NCBI RefSeq assembly: GCF_010093535.1
Contig: NW_022985173.1
Location: 229,919-293,918 of the forward strand
DNA length: 64,000 bases
Direction: 5' to 3'
DNA from: Lindgomyces ingoldianus
Taxonomy: Eukaryota > Ascomycota > Dothideomycetes > Pleosporales > Lindgomycetaceae
Made by a program: the position numbers and the translations under genes. Shown piece by piece: positions 54,681-64,000 of the stretch. The notes beneath the pieces were generated by a model. It was not told the origin of the DNA. It did not search any database and saw only the letters and a program-made list of their open reading frames with translations. How positions within the stretch are numbered: the stretch's first letter is position 1; every line of letters starts with the position of its first letter.

Positions 54681-56748
54681 CATTGCCTGCCGAGTGATAC
54701 CGAATGGTATGGCGGGGTTTGTGGGTGGTGGAAAGTCGAGGTGGGATGCATCAAAGTAAAACAGGAGCTGTGACTCCTCCGTCTCGCCTAAACTTTCCTT
54801 GCTCATCCTAATCTGAATGGTGCCAAAAAGCCACCTTACGAGATAGCGACCCTCGAGCACATTCTGAAGCTAGGGAGCTGCTGGTACATTTCTGTTGTCG
54901 TGTACTGTAGTGCAGCACATTCTAACGCCTCCCGGATGCTGCACAATCGTGTTTCGAAACCTAGCTCTCATATTTCACTCCTAGATGTTTGGAAGAGCTC
55001 AATACCTCAACCAGGTCAGCGGAACCATGGTCTCTTGAATGGATCCTTTCTCAGGTCCCAAGCCTTTCCAATGGGTTCGTACTCGCGTTCACTCGCTTCG
55101 GAGATAAACCTCTTGAGATTGTGGAATTCCCATCCTCGTGCGCCCGTTGCGGCTCCCTGCAGAGGGATCCTCGATGCTTCGTTTTGGAAAGGGGAAAGAC
55201 ATTGACTCCTTCGATAAGTTGGATAATAGCCAACCTCAAGTCACTCCTTACGCTCGATCGACCGACTATTTCGTAAGTAGTCAACTGATCCAGTCGAGAT
55301 TCGAGAAGGCGAATGTGTATTATTGAGGCGAACGACGACCTCAGTATCTCGGAAGCTTTGATCAAGTTGTGGGCTGAGCTCTCGGCTTCTGGTGATTAAG
55401 AAGCTTAACACCATGCTGGTGCAACGTGGGATGAGCGGTTCGTCACGTCGTCCTCTTCCGACGGAAGTCTGAGGCTCTTACGGTAAAGTTTTCCAGAGCC
55501 GAGTCTCACGCGCAGACCGCCGGAGGGCTGGCGATAGCCATGGTCCGGGCGACGACAGTACTGCACAGGAGCACGCTATCCGAAGGCGATCAAGCGCCAC
55601 ATGGCAAATACGATATCGACATGCAGACTCCCCACGGGGCAGCAAAGGCAGTCACCAAGAGCATCCAGAATGACGCCTCATACTCACAAATCTTGACCGG
55701 TGCAGCCTTGGCAGACAGAGAGTGGAGGGCTTGTATTGGGTGAGATGGCCAATTAAAAGACCATGACTGAGCCAGGCAAAGTTCAGACAAGCTGTGGCGT
55801 ACTGTAGGAGGACAGTCGAAGAATGAAGCCGCCTGTCAGCCCAGACTCGCCAAGCATTGCCCCATGTCCTTGAAAGCCTCCTTCACGAGTGTTATTGGGA
55901 GAAGTCGTGGGCCAAGAGGAATCAAGTTGGCGTGGCTGGGACAGCCTAGCTTGGGCACGATCGGTCGGGGTGACCGACACGCAGTCTGCTTTCGGAGCGA
56001 CGTCGCTATGTAACCAAAGACACACAAGGCAGTCTGGGAGGCGCTGCGGGGAATACTTTGCAAACAGCAAGTGTATGCGCCGGCAACATGAACGAACATA
56101 CGAGATAGATGGGCGAAATTGGAGAAACTCATGGTGGAGCCGTCTGCTGCGGGTGCCGCCAATCAGGCAAGCATCGACGGTCCTTGCAACGCTAGTCTTT
56201 CTCCGCTCCCTGCATCTCTTCCGAGTCACTTGCACCGGACGTGCATCCTTCTCTCCAAAGCCAGCAGTTTGTGGCAGACTGAAGCCGGGGAAAGCAGCTG
56301 CACGCATGTGAGGCGATCACGGAAGCGCGTCGAGGTGATGTTGCCCATGCACAATTGGCTTTGCAGGACTCCAACATCCAGAAGTACGGGACGAGTGCGA
56401 AGGCTAAGGGCCTGGGCTCCCGAACACCTTCACTTTGCTCCACAGCATCCTGGGTCAGGTCCCGCTAGGCTTCTCAACCATTACGCTGGATTGCCCTAAG
56501 ACATATCATAAGCCACCCGCGCGCTGCTGCAACGCTTTCTCACACTTCACAGCAGCTCGTTATCTTGCTGTCTCTTCCTATACAGATTGAGAGCCCTTGC
56601 TCGAGATCGCCCGTAAGCTTAAAGCTAATATACCTGAAGAACCCCCCGCCGGCATATGGAATTCGTCGTTGACTTCTTCTGCCTTCTTCTCAAAGCCATT
56701 TGCTAGATTCTTGGACTCCAACTCCAGGTCCCTTAGTTTCTTTTCACA
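54681..56748. other. Divergent intergenic region, 2 kb, no gene seen
   Basis: Between the start codons of SEN54 and the amino-acid permease. Many overlapping 60-170-codon frames exist on both strands (for example 55783-56307 minus and 55889-56311 plus, antisense to each other), none with known domains. It is probably the permease's long promoter; nutrient permeases often have such regions. Confidence 0.45.
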
Positions 56749-58886
56749 ATGGCCTCCACCGGTGTTGACTATGCTCCCCAAGCCTTCGACGAAAAGAAGC
56801 CACCCTTGGACCAAGAACAGCCCGCTTACAGCTATGATGTTGAAGGTCGTCGCGGGTCGCTCGCTACCTCTGTCAAGACCGTTCACGATTCCACTCGGCG
56901 GAAGCTTAAACCACGCCATATACAGCTGATCGGCATTGGTGGTACAATTGGTACCGCCCTTTACGTCCAAATCGGACATGGACTGCTGAATGGCGGACCA
57001 GCGAGTCTGTTCATGGCTTTCACAATCTGGTAAGTCTCTTCAGAGGCAGCATTCGGTCGAAACCCGGTAAAGAGAATGGAAAACATATAAGAACAAGAGT
57101 CTTACGATTTGGTGCAAACAGGTGCTCGTTCATTCTAGCTGTTACGTTATGTAGGGATATCCTTTTCTTGAGCTCTACTGCCCTACCCCATTGCGACATA
57201 TTAGGACCTTCAGCCAAAGCAATATCAAGTGCTCGCAGAGTCATTCCAAGAGCAGTCTAGACCAACCCAAAAACGCTTCAAGCCTTTTATAAAACCCAAT
57301 GCGTCAAATCCCTGCTAAATCAAGACCTAGGTATGGCCGAAATGGTCACTTACCTCCCAATCTCATCGCCTTTCATTCGTTTCGCTGGCCGCTACGTTGA
57401 TGATGCATTTGGAGTCGCTGCAGGATGGAATTTCTTCATCTTCGAGGCCATGCTGGTCCCCTTTGAAATTGTGGCTTGCAACGTCATTATCCATTTCTGG
57501 AGTGATATCGTCCCCGCTGGTGGAATTATCGCCATTGTTATCTTTTTATATGGGTAAGTCAGCTGCTTTTGAATATCGCTCAAGGCACTCCTGAATTCTA
57601 CTCCCCAGACTCACTTGTAGCTATGGCACTAACCCTGATGAAGAGTAATCAACCTCCTGGCAGTGAAGTGGTACGGCGAAGCCGAATTCTGGGCTGCTCT
57701 TGGAAAAGTCTTGCTTATTATCGGTCTCATCATTTTTACCTTCATCACCATGCTTGGCGGTAACCCTCTTCGAGATCGCTTCGGCTTCCGGTTCTGGAAA
57801 AATCCTGGTTCCTTCGCTGAACTCTACTACACCGGTGACCTAGGCCGCTTTTTGGGCTTTCTTCAATGCCTTATTCAAGCTTCCTTTACAATCGCTGGAC
57901 CAGATTATGTTTCCATGGCTGCGGGTGAAGCCGAGAACCCTCGACAAGTGATGCCCCGCGCCTACAACGCTGTATTCTACCGTCTGACAGCCTTCTTTGT
58001 CCTCGGAAGTTTGTGTGTGGGAATCAATGTGCCATACAACGACCCCGAATTGACCGCTGCCTTCAAAGAAAGCAAGCCCGGAGCTGCAGCGAGCCCGTAT
58101 GTTGTTGCCATGAACAGGCTCCGTATCCAGGGGCTCCCTCATATTGTCAACGCCATGGTCTTGGCCTCCGCTTTCTCGGCTGGAAACTCGTACGTCTACT
58201 GCGCGTCCCGCTCTCTCTACGGTCTAGCACTCGAAGGCAAGGCGCCGCGATTCTTAACCAGGTGTACACGGAACGGAGTTCCAATCTACTGTGTCGCTAT
58301 CGTGCTTGCCATCGCCCTGCTATCCTTCCTCCAATTAAGCGAAAACTCAGCTGTCGTGCTCCAATGGTTTGTCAATCTTGTCACGGCCAGCCAATTGATC
58401 AATTTCAGTGTGATGTGCTTCACCTTCATCCGGTTCTATAAGGCGTGTCAGGCGCAGGGGCTCGATCGAAACACGCTGCCGTATAAGGGCTTCTGGCAGC
58501 CGTACGCGGCATGGTATGGCCTGGTTGGCACTTTCGTGATGACGTTTGTGGGAGGTTATACGGTGTTCTTGAAGGGCCAATGGGATGTTCCTACGTTTTT
58601 GTTCTCGTGAGTCTAACCAAATCCCCCATTCTGAAATATACCTATCGATCGTTGGGGGAACTTTGAGATGAAAAGGACCTTGCTGATACAAAGTAGTTAC
58701 ATGATGATCTTTGTCTTCCCGGTTCTTTTCCTTGGATGGAAGTTCATTAAGAGGACCAAATTCATGAAACCTGAGGAGATTGACCTGTATCAGGACCTGG
58801 AGGAGATTGAGGAATATACAAGGAATTTCGTGCCCACGCCGGATAAGAATGCTTTTGATAAGTGGTTCAACAAACTGTTTAGCTAG
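56749..58886 (+). CDS. Amino-acid permease (YAT/APC family)
   Basis: Twelve-segment plasma-membrane proton/amino-acid symporter. Five exons (56749-57029, 57122-57150, 57331-57553, 57644-58606, 58697-58886) give 561 residues; exon 2 is only 29 nt. After a 55-residue cytosolic tail the first segment shows the family signature RHIQLIGIGGTIGTALYVQI. Segment 3 region MAEMVTYLPI, GRYVDDAFGVAAGWNFF, the loop GPDYVSMAAGEAENPRQVMP and ASAFSAGNSYVYCASRSLYG are all typical of fungal permeases. The C-terminus is cytosolic with EEIDLYQDLEEIEEYTRN. Substrate preference (general, or acidic amino acids as in Dip5) cannot be decided. Intron 2 is long for this genome (180 bp); intron 3 has a CACTAAC branch site. 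Expression is probably nitrogen-regulated. Confidence 0.93.
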
Positions 58887-59367
58887 GGGTGAAAGTATGG
58901 ACTGTAAGGTAACATAGGAATTGGAGTGATTTGGGGGATGTACATATCAGCTCTTTGAATTGAGGAATTGGAAATCAAGTCTTTCATTTCGGGTGCATAC
59001 CCCTGCAGATGGATGTGCCTATTAAGGAATCAATAGTCGCGGATCGTCCGTATTCGAACGGGTACGAATAACCTTCTCGAACCGCTTGTAGATGCCACCA
59101 GGAATATGAAACCGCGTTCGGAAAGCTTGTTGACTTAGAATTCAACATAGGCGAACCTTGGGAAACCATGCTAGACATATCTATTTCATCTTTAAACTTC
59201 ATGTCCTCATTTTATATTTTTCTTAAACCCACTGCAAAAGGGTTTATGCACAAGAGGTCTGAAAGACCTTATATCGATTCCCACCACCCGACGCCAATGC
59301 ATGTCGCGAGAAAAGTTGATTCAGACTATGGTCAAGAATGATAAGGACACATAATGGGGGAGAGCAA
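58887..59367. other. Intergenic between convergent genes
   Basis: Holds the 3' ends of the permease and the acidic-protein gene. No open frame of interest. Confidence 0.5.
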
Positions 59368-60687
59368 CTAGAAGAGAAACGTTGGTATATCATCCAACTT
59401 AACAGACTTCCTTTTCTCTTGTTCCAGGTCCTTCCCCCCCTTTTCAGCCTTTCGTTTGGCGAGGCGTTCTGCTTGCTCTTTGAGCACTGGCACGCTACCC
59501 GGAAAGTCGAGGGAATTCAGGAGGTCGAATGTAGGACGGGAAGCTGTTGATCGCGTTCTGGGGTGAGACTGGTAGGCTACCGGAGGCTCGGAGACATTCG
59601 TGGACTGGGTGGCCATGCCACTCGAAGTATCGAAGACCTTTGCGGGCGATGGCGATCTCTTTGTTAGGGAGAAGTCGTCGAGCAAGTTGACCCTCGATGT
59701 TGCTGGCCGAGGATTGGAGGGTAGCGGAGGCTTTGTAAAGGATCCTGGCTTGGACACAAATTTACTCTGTGATGGGCTAGCAGATGCTTTTTTGGAGGGT
59801 GGCTTCGAACGTCTTGGTACATCCAGGTCGTCATCTTCGGAAAGGTCAGAACTAGAGAAGCCATGTGGAGGTTGAGAGTCTATGAACGACAGAGGTAAGA
59901 CTGGAGGATGCGTCGCCGATCTGCTAAGAACGGCCGGTCCAACACGGCTTGGTTTTGCGGGGGCTAGTATCAACGTATCTAAGATATCTTCATGTCTATG
60001 TTTCTTTGAAGACATGAAGTCGTCTTTCAGCGCCTTTCTCTGGGCCTTACTTGGTGCATGAGCTTTTGCCTTCAGCTGACCCTCTAATGAAGGCCTTGCA
60101 TTTGCAACCACTGGGCGGGGAGTTTTCTTTCTCGTTTGCAGTTTGTTCTTCAGTCGTTCATATTCGGCTAAATGTAGGTGTCGAGTGAATAGTTTGGCGG
60201 TTTGGAGGAGCTCGTCTTCAACCATCATCCATTCGTCATCGTGAAGGTGAGATTCGTCGATACCGCTGCGCATGAATCTAGGCTTCTAAGCCGGATTCAA
60301 AGAGGCACCAGAAAAGTGACTTACTCTCGTTTAAGTGGGGGCAGCTCTGAGACAGCAGGCTGGGGAGAGGAAGAGGGTGCATGATCTGACAGTAATCGTG
60401 TCTTCTTTGTTCGCACCGCAAAAGGAATCTCTGAAAACCCATCGTCAGAATCTAGGTGTTCTATAGTTGATAAGTGATTAGCGAAGTGATAGCTTTGGAG
60501 CATGCCCACGTCTTTCGCACGTACTCGCCTGTGATTTCCCTTTTCGCGGAGGCGCAGAAACAGTCCCTGAAAATAGTCTCTCATCATCATCATCGTCGTC
60601 GTCGTCGTCATCGTTGTTGTCGTCGATTGGTTCTCTTTTCGTAGGTCTCGAAGCCGCCTTGCTCAGCCAGGGCAGCTTTCTCGGCAT
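59368..60687 (-). CDS. Conserved fungal protein of unknown function, acidic N-terminus
   Basis: Three exons (60525-60687, 60325-60460, 59368-60265) encode 398 residues from the ATG of MPRKLPWLSK. A run of ten aspartates near residue 28-38 is encoded by a GTC/ATC-type triplet repeat at about 60588-60620. The best-conserved-looking block follows the second splice: GIDESHLHDDEWMMVEDELL, then QTAKLFTRHLHLAEYERLKN (about residues 103-140). The rest is basic and Ser/Pro-rich, with KKHRHEDILDTLILAP and a lysine-rich end (LAKRKAEKGGKDLEQEKRK). I recall similar hypothetical proteins in ascomycetes but no function. Composition suggests a nuclear protein. Phase closes across both introns, so the gene model is good though the role is open. 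Confidence 0.78.
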
Positions 60688-61211
60688 GGTGTAGGGTAGC
60701 TGAGACGTTGTCCAAAACAAAAATAAATATTTGTCCGTCAAAATCAAAGCAAAGTGGTTGCATATTGTGAGATTAGATGCTTTGCATCGCCAACTTGCGC
60801 GCCGCTTCTGCCATGCAAGCAAGACGGTAAGCGCGTCAAAGGAGCTGTGAGGTGGAATGGCCATGTCACGGGATGACATGGAAGCAGGTGCCAATTTCCG
60901 AACAAAGCTTTCCTTTGATGATCCCTGTCAAATTGGACCGCCAGCAACTCCGCCCTTCACTTGAGGCAGCATCACGACACCAAGCTGCCATGCTTCGCGA
61001 TACATAGAGGCCACGTTTCAGATTTCTATTCCTTTCGGTTATGTTCTGCGATTCGTGTCTCTTAGATACACTTTGGGTGCCTATTTCATTGTGGATTCGA
61101 CTTGTCGTCTCTGAGTTCGTTTAATCCGAACCCAAACTCCCGGCCGCAACCTTCATTGAAGCATAGAATGAAGGTCCTATTTTTTCTTGACGGGTTCCTT
61201 GCTTCCTTGTA
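60688..61211. other. Divergent promoter of the acidic-protein and eIF2-alpha kinase genes
   Basis: About 520 bp between start codons. The minus-strand frame upstream of 60687 is open to 60894 but reads like leader. Confidence 0.5.
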
Positions 61212-63310
61212 ATGCCTTCGTTGTTTCGCAGACCAGGCGATAGTTCCTCTAGCGATAGCTCATCAGAGGGCGCCAACGAGGACACAAACGCACCACCGGA
61301 GGACTTGAACCTTTTGTCGAGGATCAAAACTATTGACTCTGCTCAATCCGAACGCCAGGTGCCGGGAAGCCGCCCTGCCATCTCACGGAATAATAGCCAG
61401 TTTCGTGATCTTATTCTTCATTCGCTGCTCGAGGACAAAGCGCTTCGGGAAGCCGCCGAACATCTGGGCAAAGATCGGAGTGCCCCAGAAGTCCAAGAAC
61501 TTGCACAGACGACGTATCGAGCGCTTTGTCAACAACTTTCGGGACAATATGAAGTCGACAAGAAGTATGCTAGTGACGAGATGCGCGCACACCGTGCTGC
61601 AGCGCAAGAGGGTATAGATGCCCTGACGCGCAGCCACCTTCCCCAACTTGCAGCGCAAGCAGTCGGTGAAACCAACGCACTCATGTCGCACCCTGGTGCC
61701 GCTCGCAATATCTCTGGTCTCGAAAATGTTCTTAGTAGCATCCCCCCTCTCCTTGAGCTTCCCCTTCAAGGTTATCCTGGTATCCACAGCGATCGTTATG
61801 CTCGCGAGTTCGTCGAAATTGCTACCATCGGAAGGGGCGGATATGGAAAAGTGTACAAGGTCAAACACAAGCTCGATGACTCTTTCTATGCGATTAAACG
61901 AATCATGGTCAGCCCAGCGCGTCTACAGAAAATAAAGGAGCATGGACCAAAAGAGATGGAAAGTATGCTCAATGAGGTTAGGGCGCTTGCGCGCTTTGAT
62001 CACAGCAACGTCGTTCGATATCACAATGCCTGGCTAGAATTTATATCAGGGCAAATGGACGTGTCGGCGCCCCCTACAGCTTTCGTTCGGATCGATAGAC
62101 TCCTGGAGAACGGTTTTACCAGACCCGACAGTGTCCGCGGTGTCGACAAACTACCGTCTAACTTCAACAACCTGTGCTTTGAAGACTCACTTAGTGACGA
62201 AGGCCTTAAAGAGGGCCTGGACGTTGTTTTTGAAACTAGTGATAGAGGCGGTGGTCAAGACGATACAAGCTACGGGCCTCAGAGTGCATCTTCAAACGAC
62301 GCGCGGATGACAGAACAACGCCGTTCACGCTGCATTAGTAACGCAACGATTGAAACGATGTCTTCCTCCCGTTCTCAGATGAGCACAATTCATGGTTTTG
62401 GAGAGGAAATCGACGAAGACGTGGAAGTCATTCCAAGAAGTTACCAGCCAGTCCCACAGGACACTTCTTCCGACTTCTCGCCAAGTATGTTGTCGCACAG
62501 CGACATTCCTGGCCATCTCATATCTACACGCGCGTCAGGACCGATCTTAACTCTCAACGTCCAAATGAGTCTCTACGATACAAACCTGGGCGAGTTTCTG
62601 TCCGTCGAACAGAACTCTTTAGCTGCCCTAAGCAATCCCACATCCGTCCAAATACGCCATTGTTTCCACCCGCACGTTAGCCTCGACCTCCTCACCAAAG
62701 TCCTCGCCGGTGTCGAATACCTCCACGCAGAAGGCGTCGTACACCGCGACCTTAAACCCGCTAACATATTCCTCTCCCTCAGCGCCTCTAACATCGCACC
62801 GTCCGGCTCCGTGGACCTCGCTAGCTGCCACGACTGCCCCACACGCACCTCTCTTCACATAAATCCCCGCATCGGAGACTTTGGTCTCGTCGCCGCTCTA
62901 GGAGACGGCTGTCTAACATCCGATACTGCCAAAAAGCCAGTTGGGACGGAGCTTTATCGGCCAGAGAGCGTCGTAAGGGTGAACGAGAAACTAGATGTTT
63001 TCGCGTTGGGAATCATTGGGTTTGAGATGCTGTGGAGATGTGGTACCAGTATGTTCCCTTTTTAGTGACACTTTCCATGATATTCTTGGCTGACCGGGTA
63101 AATGTAGGGATGGAAAGAATCGATGCTATCATGCGGCTTCGGCGAGGTGAGCTTCCCTCTGGCTTTGCTGACGTGGTGGGGGGTGGTGTACCGGAGATCA
63201 TTCAGGGGATGGTGTGCACGGACGATAACGGCAGGTGGAGTTGTGAAAAAGTGAAAACAGAGTTATGGAATGCAATGGAGGGGCTGAGGCAGCAGCAAGT
63301 TGGTTTCTGA
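61212..63310 (+). CDS. eIF2-alpha kinase, HRI-like
   Basis: Stress kinase that phosphorylates Ser51 of eIF2-alpha and slows translation. Two exons (61212-63048, 63108-63310) give 679 residues. An N-terminal helical region (about residues 60-190) precedes a kinase domain with IGRGGYGKVYK (about 203), YAIKRI, NEVRALARFDHSNVVRYHNAW, the typical eIF2-kinase long insert (about residues 280-440), LTLNVQMSLYDTNLGEFL, HRDLKPANIFL (about 511), IGDFGLV and the activation loop GTELYRPESV. The split catalytic domain and N-HNAW pattern mark the HRI/PEK group; there is no RWD, no transmembrane segment and no histidyl-tRNA-synthetase domain, so it is neither GCN2 nor PERK. Closest by layout are fission yeast Hri1/Hri2. 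Confidence 0.9.
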
Positions 63311-64000
63311 CGTTATGATACCCCATTTAAGAATTGAAAGCTGAAGCTGCCAACTGCTTCAATATTTCGCAAAGGTGTCATCATGATATAGAATTGTGAT
63401 AATAGTGCACAGAGAATGCCCACACAACCCCCACACGCGGAAGAAAACATTGGAGTACGCAATCTTCCATTCTAGTCGTGCCACCAAACCTTTGCATATA
63501 CGTACAAAGGAGCCCCTAATCTGTATTGATCAATACCTTACCTCCATGTTCCAGAAGCTAAACTCCAACCTCGACTGCAAATGGTTACCAAAAACCTATC
63601 GCAATTTCGAATTGCTCCAAGGTCGAACAAAATTTGTCTTGCCAGAAAGACTCCAAAACACCGCGCTTCCATGTACGCAGAAAAAAAAACCTCCCATCGA
63701 AAACCTGATATTCTCATCAAACGCCTTTCCATTCATATGCACAACGCTGTGAACCCGGTCACTTTTAATTGAGTTGGGTGGCTTGAAGGGAGGCAGCACT
63801 TATTTAAATACTGACGTAACCCCCCTCGTCGCCTCCCGGTGCATCTTCCCATCCTTTCCCGACCTCACCGAGCCCGGGCCCACGTGTATCCATGGCCATT
63901 CCCTCACCCTCTCCACGCTCAACCCACTCTTTCTCGTTAATATCTTTCCAGATGCGCTGGAAATAGAGCCTCAGTGACCTCAAGCCACGGAGGTAACCCC
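63311..64000. other. Intergenic to right edge
   Basis: Downstream of the kinase gene. Overlapping 60-120-codon frames on both strands are unconvincing. A TATTTAAA-like stretch (63800-63807) suggests a promoter for a plus-strand gene beyond the edge, but nothing can be confirmed. Confidence 0.4.

Noticed and set aside
55783..56311. Long overlapping frames on both strands upstream of the permease
   Set aside because: They are antisense to each other, lack domains and likely reflect stop-poor GC-rich DNA.

Overview
The window is eukaryotic nuclear DNA from a filamentous ascomycete (Pezizomycotina). The evidence is many short GT-AG introns of about 45 to 100 bp, fungal gene families throughout, and an LTR retrotransposon with the C-to-T/G-to-A signature of repeat-induced point mutation (RIP). 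A leotiomycete-like fungus would fit, but that is only a guess. I count 20 well-supported genes, one peptide-precursor gene, one frame-broken pseudogene and two weak hypothetical ORFs. Exon coordinates were joined by hand from splice consensus, reading-frame phase and family conservation. Two conserved genes (SmF and CZIB) are made only of very short exons and are invisible to a single-ORF view.

Left arm (1-12 kb): a chitin deacetylase cut by the left edge; a UBA-like/AT-hook nuclear protein head-to-head with the XAP5/FAM50 gene; and PHO81, the SPX-ankyrin-GDPD phosphate sensor, here with nine exons including a 4-nt microexon and a GC-AG intron. Next (12.64-18.88 kb) is one complete LTR retrotransposon with 252-bp LTRs and a GTTTT target-site duplication. 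Its inside is AT-rich and coding-dead. A 10-N gap and a GC-rich island with a 103-bp tandem duplication interrupt it.

Middle (19-42 kb), dense housekeeping genes: DNA ligase I (CDC9) divergent from a CID2-like gene, ribosomal protein uL1, the CCR4-NOT subunit CAF40, the polarity kinase KIN1, a GPATCH1-type splicing factor, a GNAT acetyltransferase, an RTP1/TANGO6 RNA polymerase II import factor, and the spliceosomal protein SmF.

Pocket (42-47.2 kb): gene-poor. It holds a frame-broken pyridoxamine-phosphate-oxidase-like pseudogene and the most interesting gene of the window: a secreted precursor with seven repeats, each ending in W-G-K-R or W-G-K-E-K-R (Kex2 sites), followed by an eight-cysteine tail. 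It lies between the conserved genes SmF and CZIB.

Right arm (47-64 kb): CZIB (UPF0587), a mitochondrial PPR protein, a short-chain dehydrogenase, tRNA-splicing endonuclease subunit SEN54, an amino-acid permease, an acidic fungal protein of unknown function and an HRI-like eIF2-alpha kinase. RNA handling is a recurring theme (XAP5, CAF40, GPATCH1, SmF, SEN54, PPR), but I see no operon-like or cluster logic tying the neighbours together. No tRNA, rRNA, CRISPR array or biosynthetic gene cluster was found.
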